This document shows, piece after piece, positions 7,061 through 14,884 of a stretch of DNA of 64,000 nucleotides. The stretch's first letter is position 1, and each line of letters begins with the position of its first letter. The DNA comes from Nonomuraea jiangxiensis. Its GTDB lineage: Bacteria > Actinomycetota > Actinomycetes > Streptosporangiales > Streptosporangiaceae. The notes under the pieces were generated by a model. That model was not told where the DNA came from. It was given only the letters and a program-made list of their open reading frames with translations, and did not search any database. The position numbers were made by a program, and so were the translations under genes. Location: assembly GCF_900099965.1 (NCBI RefSeq), contig NZ_FNDJ01000003.1, positions 310,001 to 374,000 of the forward strand, read 5' to 3'.

Positions 7061-7697
7061 AGGAACAGAACGTGTTAGCTACGATAGGACTGAAAGTTGC
7101 GGTGTTTTGGATGCAGGTCCGTAGACCCACGATGAACGAATTGTGCCTATTACTTCTCCACGTCCTAGAACGGGGAAGACTGGATAGCGTCACTTCAGTC
7201 ATGGTCGTCTGGTGGCAAGGGCTGGCGAAGAGAGCGGCAGTCCTACCACTCAACCATTGCGGCGAGGATTAGAGCCAGCGATTGTCACCGACTCAACTGA
7301 AAACTTCATGCGAGTAAAGCGAAGGATTTTAGCTTGGAGCCGGCGCTGCTGCTCCACTTTGTGATGCCGTACAAGACGATCAGGCTCTGAGGTGGTGCTG
7401 CACTCCCCTGCTGTACAGCAGACGACAGTAACCCACCTATCCGGTGGCAAGCCGACCCGGAGCGCAGGGCCGCCAGGCTCGAGCACCGGAAGCGGCGCGG
7501 CAGTAGCCCTTCCGCTTGTCAGGAGTCCGCGATCAGACCGACCAGGTACCTAACCATACCCCGGGCGCCCCTGCCGACGCGTGCGCGGCGGAAGAGTCTC
7601 AAGCACACTGGCAGCGAAATTACCTGCGGCGCTGCATCTGCTCGATGTATCCTGAAAGGGATTGTGCCCATAAGAGTATTTATAGCAATGAGGTTCA
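7061..7697. other. Gene-poor stretch upstream of apeA-like gene
   Basis: About 640 bases with no supported gene. It contains the right copy of the diverged repeat (7311-7509). The final 100 bases are AT-rich and presumably carry the promoter of the ApeA-like gene. Short open frames at 7006-7272 and 7516-7794 lack good starts and overlap neighbouring genes. Confidence 0.45.
7311..7509. repeat. Diverged ~200-bp direct repeat, right copy
   Basis: The copy is in the same orientation as 5692-5890. Conserved blocks include GTACAAGACGATCAGGCT, AGCCGACCC and TCGAGCACCGGAAGC, with small insertions between. It lies directly downstream of the Mrr-like nuclease gene, so the pair brackets that gene. Confidence 0.55.
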
Positions 7698-9104
7698 GTG
7701 GAGAGCATTGATTCTTTCGGAGAATTCTGGCTACCAGGCGACCCCGAGAGTAGACTTTCGGGTCGACTGCAGTTTGACGCAAAAAATGGAATAGAGCTAA
7801 AGCTAATCGGAAGATTTGAACGCATCCCGGATACCGCAAGCGCAGAGATTCGCCTCTTTGGCTTGATAGACAAGGCTGAGGTTACTCTAAATCGAGGTTA
7901 CAGCAGAGGCACCTCTTTCAGCTCTCCAGGCGTACTACAGCAGAACATTTACTTCAATGAGCTGTTCCTTGGTTGGCACCTGGAGGATAGCACTCTTGCC
8001 TTTCAGTCAGTATCGCTTAAGCTAACCCAGCTTGCGTACTGGGTAGGCCGTAGCGGCATTACCTCTGATAGGCACGATAGCACCTCTACAACGCCGTCCC
8101 GATATGAGATTTCTTACACTCAACCTGAAAGCATCTTTTCTGATTATTCACGCGGTCGCGTGAGCCTGGAGCACGAATGGGCATATGATGTAGATCATCT
8201 TAGACGTGCACTCGTAACCCAAGACACGGCCTTTCGCATCGACTACTCCAGCCTCACGGAGTTTGACGAGATCCAAAAAGACATCGCCCGTCTATCAGAT
8301 CTAGTAATGTTATGCATCGATAGGCACGTCGCCGTCGAAGGCATGTCACTTAGGCGGCCCGACGCCATTGCGCAATCAATCTCCGGTACGCCACTAGGCT
8401 ATGAGCAGATCATCGAATACCGTGCGCCTCGCTTGAAACCAGCTACTAGCGACCACCGAAAACGCATTTATGATTTTGACATGCTCCTGACATTCTCGGA
8501 GCTCGGTGGTATCGACGCGGTCGCAAGATGGCTCGATGCATCACTCAAATTTCAGCGCTCCCTTTCCTCGCTCATGAGCGTACGCAATACAGACAGGATC
8601 TACGTGGAAAACAGATTCCTGAACGTTACGTACGCTGCTGAAGCTTTCCATCGGTTGACAGAGGGTGGATCGTACATCGCCCCCGACGAGTATGACGCAG
8701 TGCTTCAAGCCTATGCTGCAATCACACCCACTGAGCACCGCGACTGGTTTATCGACAAACTTAGTTATGGGAATGAGCCTCCTCTCAGCAAAAGAATGAG
8801 AAAGCTGGCCGCGCGCTCACGTCCTGCGACGCGCAATCTCATCGGTGATGCAGGCCGCTGGGCGCAGACCATTTCCCAGACCCGCAATGAGCTTACCCAT
8901 CTAGCAGGGGATTCCCGCACTTTCAATAATGGAGACCTGTACTATCTTTCGGAGTCCGTCTACTCGGTTATGAGAGTATGTATGCTGCTAGAAAGCGGCG
9001 TTCCGGAGAGCGCACTCGCGGCCAAGTCCGACTGCAACGCCCTGAATTGGCATAAAGAGAGAATCCGCCAGGCGATTGACAATATCAGGGCCCAGTTCAA
9101 GTAA
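7698..9104 (+). CDS. apeA: ApeA-like HEPN anti-phage protein
   Basis: This 468-residue protein has a beta-rich N-terminal ApeA-type domain (FGEFWLPGDPESRLSGRLQF onward, to about residue 330). The C-terminal HEPN domain has the RNase signature Arg396-Asn397-x3-His401 (ISQTRNELTHLAGD). ApeA proteins are single-gene anti-phage systems thought to stop infection by HEPN RNA cleavage. The start used is the GTG at 7698 with GAGG just upstream (short spacing), so a slightly different start is possible. Codon use is clearly less G/C-biased than the chromosome. Family assignment rests on domain layout and the RNxxxH motif. Confidence 0.75.
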   Translation: MESIDSFGEFWLPGDPESRLSGRLQFDAKNGIELKLIGRFERIPDTASAEIRLFGLIDKAEVTLNRGYSRGTSFSSPGVLQQNIYFNELFLGWHLEDSTLAFQSVSLKLTQLAYWVGRSGITSDRHDSTSTTPSRYEISYTQPESIFSDYSRGRVSLEHEWAYDVDHLRRALVTQDTAFRIDYSSLTEFDEIQKDIARLSDLVMLCIDRHVAVEGMSLRRPDAIAQSISGTPLGYEQIIEYRAPRLKPATSDHRKRIYDFDMLLTFSELGGIDAVARWLDASLKFQRSLSSLMSVRNTDRIYVENRFLNVTYAAEAFHRLTEGGSYIAPDEYDAVLQAYAAITPTEHRDWFIDKLSYGNEPPLSKRMRKLAARSRPATRNLIGDAGRWAQTISQTRNELTHLAGDSRTFNNGDLYYLSESVYSVMRVCMLLESGVPESALAAKSDCNALNWHKERIRQAIDNIRAQFK

Positions 9105-9618
9105 CAGCCGAGAAGATAGACAAAATCGGCGCCGCCCCTACGATGGTTCAGCACGACGTGGCACACTGTACTACAACGGGTGCCAGCTACGAGCGGGCTC
9201 GGTGGTAATGGAGAAGCCCGGGGGCTATGAATCAAACGCCATCGCACAAACGTTTCACCCCAGTGACCCGCGAAAAAGTATCGTGGCTGGAGCGCCACCG
9301 TCGCATGCCCGGCCCTTCACTTCACCGATGCTGCCGAACGCCGATCATCCGGCTCACCCTGGGCAGGTCAATGGTTCGAGGTCTGCGCACCGTGGTGGAT
9401 TAGCGCGCGGGCGGTGCTGGCCGCGACCGGCCGGAGAGCCGCAGCGCGGCCAGCGACCGCCGTCGCGCGGCAGGCCGCCGCAGGCGGGCTGCCTTGAAAC
9501 CGTAGAGAAAGTTCTCATCCACGACCGCGCAGCCTCGAAACGATCTTGATGTGATCCAGGTGGAAGCCTGCATGATTGGTGTCCGTTGCCTTCCCCCATC
9601 CAGGGACACGGCGGTGGC
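9105..9618. other. Intergenic region with strong paired hairpins
   Basis: No convincing coding sequence. The only notable content is the structured GC-rich element at 9404-9493, annotated separately. It separates AT-richer cargo on the left from GC-rich AICE regulators on the right. Confidence 0.5.
9404..9493. ncRNA. Structured double-hairpin element of unknown function
   Basis: Hairpin one pairs GGCGGTGCTGGCCGCG (9410-9425) with CGCGGCCAGCGACCGCC (9445-9461), 16 pairs with one bulged G. It is extended by CGCGCG at 9404-9409 with 9464-9469. Hairpin two pairs GGCAG-CCGCC (9469-9479) with GGCGG-CTGCC (9483-9493) across a GCA loop. Both would be very stable as RNA on either strand. It could be a terminator pair, a REP-like repeat or a structured RNA. 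No T-run follows. The class is unproven. Confidence 0.4.
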
Positions 9619-10416
9619 ATGATCGCAAGTGGGCCACTGCCCAGTGACGCACTGATCGAGATCGGCGAGATGATGGGGTACCCAGGGTTCGGCGTGTTGT
9701 TGGCACGGTTAGCCGATCATCGTGGGCTGAGCCTCGGTGACCTGTCTCGTTTGGTGAAGGTCCCTGAAGTCGTAGTCCAGGAGGTGGGCGACGGCGCGGA
9801 GCCAAGCCCGTCGCTACTTCTGCGGCTTGCGCCAGCGCTTGGCTGGCGCGATGTGGACCTGTTCGTGCTTGCCGGGATGCCTGCACCCGACGACCTCGCT
9901 CCCTTGGATGCCGATGCTGGGAGTTGGGCTGCATCACTGATCAACCAGGCCACGTGGCTGCCGCCGGAACGCATTGACGAGTTGCGACAGCGCGCCCAAT
10001 CACTCCCCCAGCATCCCCGTATACGCCCATTTCCACCGCCGCGGCCATACGAGCAGTACGAACCCAGCTTCGGCGCGGCAATCCTCCGGATGCTCGCGAA
10101 TCGGAATCTGAAATGGGTGAACACAGCCAAGTGCCTACTGTGCCTCACCGGTCTGGGGCTGGCCGGCTCCACGATCGGGCAGATCGGTCGCGGCGTTAAA
10201 CCGCTAAGCCCCGACCTACTGGCCAGACTCGCGACCGTGCTCGGCATTCCAGCCGACGACCTGGCCGCCGTTACCGGCATCAGCCTTCCTGACAACCCGC
10301 CGCCGACACACCCAGCGGCGACCGAGTTGGCGGGATTGATCTGGGACGTCCGACGGCTGACTTCTGACCAGGTGCGGTGCCTGCGCGATGACGCCGAGTC
10401 TCTGCGGAGCGAGTAA
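9619..10416 (+). CDS. Tandem helix-turn-helix (XRE-like) protein
   Basis: This protein is about 265 residues with two XRE-type HTH regions. The first is GFGVLLARLADHRGLSLGDLSRLVKVPEVVVQEV, with ALGWRDVDLFVLAGMP after it. The second is a C-terminal repeat of the fold, LCLTGLGLAGSTIGQIGRGVKPLSPDLLARLATVLGIPADDLAAVTGI. Between them is a proline-rich linker (HPRIRPFPPPRPYEQYEP). It is probably a DNA-binding regulator of the element. The start is uncertain: ATG 9619 is used, and TTG 9586 is in frame upstream. It lies between cargo and conjugation modules. Confidence 0.65.
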   Translation: MIASGPLPSDALIEIGEMMGYPGFGVLLARLADHRGLSLGDLSRLVKVPEVVVQEVGDGAEPSPSLLLRLAPALGWRDVDLFVLAGMPAPDDLAPLDADAGSWAASLINQATWLPPERIDELRQRAQSLPQHPRIRPFPPPRPYEQYEPSFGAAILRMLANRNLKWVNTAKCLLCLTGLGLAGSTIGQIGRGVKPLSPDLLARLATVLGIPADDLAAVTGISLPDNPPPTHPAATELAGLIWDVRRLTSDQVRCLRDDAESLRSE

Positions 10417-10505
10417 CTGAATCTGCCCCCGCTGCACGACGGACTGACGGCGATGGCTGCGGGTCTCATCGTGCATTCATACAGCTGGGTCGCTCGCGCA
10501 CGTGG

Positions 10506-10775
10506 CTACCGTACGCGCCCTTCGAGTAGGGCCTGCCACATGGCTTGTCCTTGTCGCATGCTCACACGGTGGGTCTCCGCGCCCTTCTCAGTCGCTGGGT
10601 CTGTGCGCCACAAGAACGCTTGGCCGCCCGTGGCGCACAGTTCGTAGACGACGTCATCGCAGTGGCACGTCCAGAGGAGTGCCCGACGCCGTGGCTCGTT
10701 TCGTGCCTTGAGCCAGACCAACCGCTTGCAGCCCGGGTGCGGCTCGGGCAGGTGAGGAGACAGGCAGTCGCTCAT
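10506..10775 (-). CDS. Small AICE-associated protein of unknown function
   Basis: This 89-residue, Cys/Trp/Arg-rich protein contains RLVWLKARNEPRRRALLWTCHCDDVVYELCATGGQAF in shorter recognisable blocks. Its ATG overlaps the TGA of the ATPase gene upstream (ATGA), so it is translated with it. Proteins of this look often accompany small HATPase genes in actinobacterial mobile elements. I know no function for it. Confidence 0.55.
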   Translation of the reverse strand: MSDCLSPHLPEPHPGCKRLVWLKARNEPRRRALLWTCHCDDVVYELCATGGQAFLWRTDPATEKGAETHRVSMRQGQAMWQALLEGRVR

Positions 10776-11200
10776 GCTGCTTGGTCGGCGGGGGTGAGAG
10801 AGATGAGCGCCCAGACGGTGCGGCCGGCGTTATCGCCGTGTACGCCCCAGCGGGCACTCAGCGTCTCCACGAGACAGAGACCGCGGCCACTCTGGTCCTC
10901 GTCTTCAGCCCGGCACAAGTGTGGGGTGGAGGAGCCGCCTTCGTCATGGACGGCGAGGATCAGCAGGGTGCTGCCTGCGTGGAGGGTGACGCCGAATCGG
11001 CCGCCGGGGAGTCCGCTGCGGGTGTGGCGGATGGCGTTGGTGGCGAGTTCGGACACGATCAGTTGGGCGGTGTCGGTTTCGAGGTGGTCGCCCAGGTAGC
11101 TGGTGACGAACTGGCGGGCCTCGCTGATCTGAGCTCTGGTGCCGGGGAAGTTGCGACACCACCGGTGGATCTCCTTGGGGCTGTTCAGCGCTGGGGACAT
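10772..11200 (-). CDS. RsbW-like histidine-kinase-type ATPase (HATPase_c_2)
   Basis: This 142-residue single-domain ATPase is of the anti-sigma-factor/RsbW kind. The N box is QLIVSELATNAIRHTRSG, the G1 box is LILAVHDEGGSSTP and the GRGLCLVETLSARWGV box follows. Such proteins phosphorylate anti-sigma antagonists or bind sigma factors. In actinomycete mobile elements they are common near XRE regulators. The start ATG at 11200 has a GAGGAAA site; the frame runs further up but without a good start. It is divergent from the monooxygenase-XRE pair, and the shared 170-base promoter region is full of AGTACT palindromes, suggesting joint control. Confidence 0.8.
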   Translation of the reverse strand: MSPALNSPKEIHRWCRNFPGTRAQISEARQFVTSYLGDHLETDTAQLIVSELATNAIRHTRSGLPGGRFGVTLHAGSTLLILAVHDEGGSSTPHLCRAEDEDQSGRGLCLVETLSARWGVHGDNAGRTVWALISLTPADQAA

Positions 11201-11248
11201 CGCCGTTTCCTCGCGTTCGTGCAGGTCAACACACTGCCAACCGCTAAC

Positions 11249-11319
11249 AGTACTTAAAGTACTAGTGCTATACTTCAAGTACAAGCGACTTGATGTACTT
11301 GCGCCGCACAATAAGTACT
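11249..11319. promoter_or_regulatory. Cluster of AGTACT-type operator palindromes (divergent promoter)
   Basis: AGTACTTAAAGTACT (11249-11263) is a perfect 15-bp palindrome. TACTTCAAGTA (11271-11281) is a second perfect one. ACTTGATGTACTT (11288-11300) and AAGTACT (11313-11319) are partial. They sit between the divergent ATPase and monooxygenase-XRE genes. A related cluster lies just after the XRE gene. These are the likely binding sites of the XRE regulator encoded here. Confidence 0.7.
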
Positions 11320-11373
11320 GGTCGAGTAAAGAACCGAGACCCCAGAGACCGGCGGCGACCCAGGAGGGTGCAC

Positions 11374-11682
11374 ATGTTCGGACTAATGGTGCGATTCACC
11401 TGCAAGGACGAGGACAGCGCTGCAGCGTTCGACACCCTCGTCGGTGAGACAATCGAGGCGATCCGCCGGCACGAGCCGGGAACGATCGTGTACGCCTCAC
11501 ACCGGGTGGACGGTCAGCCGCTCCAGCGGATCTTCTACGAGCTGTACCGGGACCGGGACGCCTTCGACGCCCACGAGCAGACCAAGCACACCAGGCGTTT
11601 CCTGGCGGCCCGGGAAGAGCTGCTGGCCTCGGTCGAGGTCGACTGGCTGGAACTGCAGAGCGGGAAGGGCACGACGTCGTGA
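11374..11682 (+). CDS. Antibiotic biosynthesis monooxygenase (ABM)-fold protein
   Basis: This 102-residue protein is of the ferredoxin-like ABM/dimeric alpha-beta barrel type. It begins MFGLMVRFTCKDEDSAAAF and contains the typical FYELYRDRDAFDAHEQTKHTRRFL segment. In this position, paired and overlapping (GTGA) with an XRE regulator, ABM-fold proteins often act as small-molecule-sensing or partner proteins rather than biosynthetic enzymes; that is an inference. The ATG is preceded by GGAGGG. Confidence 0.75.
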   Translation: MFGLMVRFTCKDEDSAAAFDTLVGETIEAIRRHEPGTIVYASHRVDGQPLQRIFYELYRDRDAFDAHEQTKHTRRFLAAREELLASVEVDWLELQSGKGTTS

Positions 11683-12881
11683 GCATGGAGTATCAGCGGG
11701 CGCTCGGACGGCGTATCGCCCAGGAGCGCAAGCGGCGCGGCCTCTCGCAGGCCGAACTGGCCCGACTGGTGGATCGATCGGTGGCCTGGATCTCACAAGT
11801 CGAGCGGGGCGTGCGCAAGGTCGATCGCATGTCCGTGCTGGAGAAGGTCGCCGAAACGCTGGACGTGCCGCTGTCGGAGCTGGCCGCCGAAGCGCCCGTG
11901 GTCGCCGCCACCAATGAGGAGACGCCCGGCACGGCCGGACTGCGGCTGGTGCTGTCCGGCGCCCATTCCCTGCAGGCCATGTTGCACACCACGCCCGTGC
12001 CCGCGATCGATCAGCTCAAGCCGCGGGTCGATCACGCATGGGAGCTGACGCACCAGAGCCGCTACGTCGAGCTGACCGAACTGCTGCGCGGGCTGGTGCC
12101 CATCTTGGAGAGTGCCGCCCGGTCCGCTCCGGCGGGGCAGCAGGCCGAGGTGTTCGAGTTGCTGTCGGTGGCCTATCAGACGTGTTCGGCGTCGCTGGCC
12201 AAGCTGGGTGAGCCTGAGGCGGCGTGGATCGCTGCTGATCGGGCCATCAGCGCGGCCGAGCGGGCGGGCAGCCCGTTGCTGATGGCGGCCGGTGCGTTCC
12301 GGCTGGGGTTCGTGTTCCTCGGGGCGCGTCACTTCGATCAGGTGGAGGAGACGGCGCGCACCACCGCTGAGGCGCTGTGGTTCCTCACTGATCAGGGCAA
12401 CGTGGAGGCGATGTCGCTGTGGGGTGGGCTGACCTTGCAGCGGGCCGTGGCCGCGTCGCGGCTGAATCAGGCCGATGTCGCCTACGAGCACCTGTCGCGA
12501 GCCCGCGAGATGGCGGCGCGGGTGGGCGAGGGGCGCAACGACTACAACACCGAGTTCGGGCCGGCCAACGTCGCCCTGCATGAGGTGGCGGTAGCGGTGG
12601 AGGTGGGCGATGCCGGTCACGCGCTACGGGTCGGCGCTGCGGTGGACACCACGTCGCTGTCGGCAGAGCGGCGCGCACGGCTGGCCGTGGATCTCGCGCG
12701 GGCACATGCGCAGCGTCGCCAGGTCGACGAAGCGGTGGCCGCGTTGCTGGAGGCCGAGGCCGTCACTCCGGAGCAGATCCGTAACCATCGGGTGGTCCGG
12801 CAACTCGTGTCTGACCTGCTGTCGATGCAGGATCCGGCGTCGTCTGAGCTGCGGGAACTGGCCGAACGAGTGGGGGCGTAG
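11679..12881 (+). CDS. XRE-family regulator with TPR-like C-terminal region
   Basis: This 400-residue protein has an N-terminal HTH (RRIAQERKRRGLSQAELARL, VAWISQVERGVRKVDRMSVL, about residues 9-70). A long alpha-helical region follows, with alanine/leucine-rich TPR-like repeats (VFELLSVAYQTCSASLAKLG, AAWIAADRAISAAERAGSP, AYEHLSRAREMAARVGEG). This is the layout of actinobacterial peptide- or ligand-sensing regulators. GTG at 11679 overlaps the stop of the ABM gene. AGTACT palindromes lie on both sides of the operon, so it probably autoregulates and controls the replication/transfer genes to the right. Confidence 0.8.
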   Translation: MSMEYQRALGRRIAQERKRRGLSQAELARLVDRSVAWISQVERGVRKVDRMSVLEKVAETLDVPLSELAAEAPVVAATNEETPGTAGLRLVLSGAHSLQAMLHTTPVPAIDQLKPRVDHAWELTHQSRYVELTELLRGLVPILESAARSAPAGQQAEVFELLSVAYQTCSASLAKLGEPEAAWIAADRAISAAERAGSPLLMAAGAFRLGFVFLGARHFDQVEETARTTAEALWFLTDQGNVEAMSLWGGLTLQRAVAASRLNQADVAYEHLSRAREMAARVGEGRNDYNTEFGPANVALHEVAVAVEVGDAGHALRVGAAVDTTSLSAERRARLAVDLARAHAQRRQVDEAVAALLEAEAVTPEQIRNHRVVRQLVSDLLSMQDPASSELRELAERVGA

Positions 12882-12885
12882 AAAA

Positions 12886-12930
12886 AGTACGTGTGCACGT
12901 ACTCTAAGTACTAGCGATTACTCTCAGTAT
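12886..12930. promoter_or_regulatory. Second AGTACT operator cluster before the transfer operon
   Basis: AGTACGTG-TG-CACGTACT (12886-12903) is a perfect 8-bp inverted repeat, followed by AAGTACT (12906-12912) and CAGTATC. These match the half-sites in the divergent promoter at 11249-11319. They precede the SCO3933-like/translocase operon, suggesting that the XRE protein directly controls transfer. Confidence 0.65.
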
Positions 12931-12936
12931 CAGGTA

Positions 12937-13068
12937 GCGTTCGTGTTGTAGCTGGAACTCTCCGTAACCGGAGGGTGGCAGCCCAGCACGAACGCTCTTC
13001 GCGTTTCAGGGGTGGATCAAGGAGGTCCGCTCACGGAAGGCGGAGAGAGGCCACACATGAACGTGGCC
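12937..13068 (+). promoter_or_regulatory. Leader with alternative stem-loops
   Basis: GCGTTCGTG (12937-12945) can pair with CACGAACGC (12987-12995), enclosing a small hairpin CTCCG-TAAC-CGGAG (12960-12973). AACGC (12991-12995) can instead pair with GCGTT (13001-13005) around TCTTC, so the two folds exclude each other. Further on, GGCCAC-ACATGAAC-GTGGCC forms another stem around a four-codon frame ATG AAC GTG GCC TGA with a purine-rich site before it. The rest of the 320-base leader shows nothing else. Confidence 0.4.
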
Positions 13069-13204
13069 TGAGCGGGAGACCCGCCCAGGCCGGATGCGAT
13101 GAGCACCCTAGTTGGCGCTTCGATGCTATCGCCTCCGAGCTGACGGCACGGCCTCCCTCGTCCTGAAACGCCTGATCAACAGGCCGACGAGAGGTCAACT
13201 CACC

Positions 13205-13534
13205 ATGCGTACCGTCCCCATTCCCGTGGACGTCAGCAAGCTCACCATCACCTGCGTGAAGGCCCCGCGCCCTCGCGTGCTCAACAAGGACACCGGCGAG
13301 ATCAAGACCGACAAGAACGGCAACACCGTCTACGAGGTCACCGTCTCCGTCGAAGACGAGTTCGGCCGGATCGAACTCGTCAAGATCGGCATCACCGGAG
13401 AGCCGCCCATCAAGGCCGGCGACGCCGTCCACGCGGTCGGCCTGCTCGGCTACGTCTGGGAGATCGCCGGACGCTGGGGCATCTCCTACCGCGCCACCGC
13501 CCTGCTCCCGCAGCAGGAGACCGCCAGTGTCTGA
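13205..13534 (+). CDS. SCO3933-like regulatory protein of AICEs
   Basis: This 109-residue protein starts MRTVPIPVDVSKLTITCV and contains RVLNKDTGEIKTDKNGNTVY and GRIELVKIGITGEPP. It is typical of the SCO3933-family proteins encoded just before the transfer ATPase in pSAM2-like elements. The exact role is not established. GAGGTC precedes the ATG, and the 3' end overlaps the translocase gene by 8 bases. Confidence 0.7.
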   Translation: MRTVPIPVDVSKLTITCVKAPRPRVLNKDTGEIKTDKNGNTVYEVTVSVEDEFGRIELVKIGITGEPPIKAGDAVHAVGLLGYVWEIAGRWGISYRATALLPQQETASV

Positions 13535-14861
13535 CCAACTCTGGTGGATGCTCGGAGTCCTGGCCGCCGTCGCGGCCGGACTCTGGGCCTGGCACCGCTG
13601 GCACTACCGCTCCTTCTGGCTCCTCATCGGCTTCCCAATCACGGCCATCAGCATCCGAGCGTCCTGGCGCAAGATCGCCCTCGGCTGCAACCTCACCAAG
13701 AAGCGACAGCGCTTCTGGTTCACCACCGTGCCCGGCCTGATTGCCTCAACCGGCGTCGTCCGTGTCCGGCGCAAGTGGCAGCGCATCGCCGTGGACACCA
13801 AACCATTCATGTGGCTGCCGCTGCCGACCCGGTACGGCTGGCGGGTCACCCTGCACACCCTGGAAGGGCAGATCCCGGCCGACTACGCCGACGTCGCCGA
13901 ACGGCTGGCGCACTCCTGGGGCGTGCACGCCGTGCGCGTCTCTTCCAACAAGCCTGGCCGGGTACGACTTGCCGCCACCATCCGTGACCCCCTGGTCAAG
14001 GTCGACGAACTCCCGCCCTCGACCGAACTGCTCAAGGTCACCGTGGGACGGCTGGAGACCGGCGGGCCGTGGGTCATCGACTTCCGTACCGTGCCGCACT
14101 ACATCAACGCGGGAGCCACCCAGTCCGGCAAGTCCAACCTCGCCAACGCACTCATCGTCGGCCTGGCCCCGCAACCGGTCGCCCTGGTCGGCTTCGACCT
14201 CAAGGGCGGCGTCGAGTTCACCCCGTACGCGCCCCGGCTGTCCGCCCTGGCCACCACACGAGCCGAGTGCGGCGGACTGCTGGATGACCTGGTGGCGCTC
14301 ATGACCGACCGGATGGGCATGTGCCGGATGACCTCGGCCCGCAACATCTGGCAGCTCCCGCCCACCATGCGCCCGATCCCGATCGTGGTCCTGGTGGACG
14401 AGCTGGCCGAGCTGTACCTGATGGCCGATAAGAGCGAGAAGGACGAGATCGCCAAGACCTCCACGGCACTCCTGCGGGTGGCCCAGCTCGGGCGAGCGTT
14501 CGGCATCTACCTGTTCTGCTCCGGTCAGCGCATCGGCTCCGACCTCGGCCCCGGCGTCACCGCCCTGCGTGCTCAGTGCTCGGGACGGATCTGCCACCGG
14601 GTCAACGACCCCGAGACCGCCACCATGACCCTGGGTGACCTCGACCCTGCCGCGCTCGACTCCGCCCGCGCCATCGCCGCCGAGACACCGGGCGTGGCCA
14701 TCGTCGCCAGCCAGGACGGCCAGTGGTATCGGGCCCGCTCCTTCTACGTCAGCGAAGCCACGGCCGAATATGCCGCCCGCACCTACGCCGACCAAGCACC
14801 GACCTGGGCCGACGTCATGACCGCTCAGCCCGTGGATGCGCCCGACCAGCAGACGGCCTGA
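13527..14861 (+). CDS. FtsK/SpoIIIE-type conjugal DNA translocase (Tra)
   Basis: This 444-residue protein has N-terminal membrane helices (LWWMLGVLAAVAAGLWAWHRW and FWLLIGFPITAISI) and a C-terminal FtsK motor. The Walker A box is AGATQSGKSNLANALIVGL, the Walker B box is IPIVVLVDELAELYLMAD and a downstream motif reads CSGRICHRVNDPETATMTLG. In AICEs a single such protein moves double-stranded DNA between mycelia. It is smaller than TraSA of some elements but has all motor motifs. It starts at an ATG-like GTG overlapping the preceding gene. Confidence 0.9.
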   Translation: MSDQLWWMLGVLAAVAAGLWAWHRWHYRSFWLLIGFPITAISIRASWRKIALGCNLTKKRQRFWFTTVPGLIASTGVVRVRRKWQRIAVDTKPFMWLPLPTRYGWRVTLHTLEGQIPADYADVAERLAHSWGVHAVRVSSNKPGRVRLAATIRDPLVKVDELPPSTELLKVTVGRLETGGPWVIDFRTVPHYINAGATQSGKSNLANALIVGLAPQPVALVGFDLKGGVEFTPYAPRLSALATTRAECGGLLDDLVALMTDRMGMCRMTSARNIWQLPPTMRPIPIVVLVDELAELYLMADKSEKDEIAKTSTALLRVAQLGRAFGIYLFCSGQRIGSDLGPGVTALRAQCSGRICHRVNDPETATMTLGDLDPAALDSARAIAAETPGVAIVASQDGQWYRARSFYVSEATAEYAARTYADQAPTWADVMTAQPVDAPDQQTA

Positions 14862-14884
14862 ACCGACACCGAAAGGGGGTCGAG

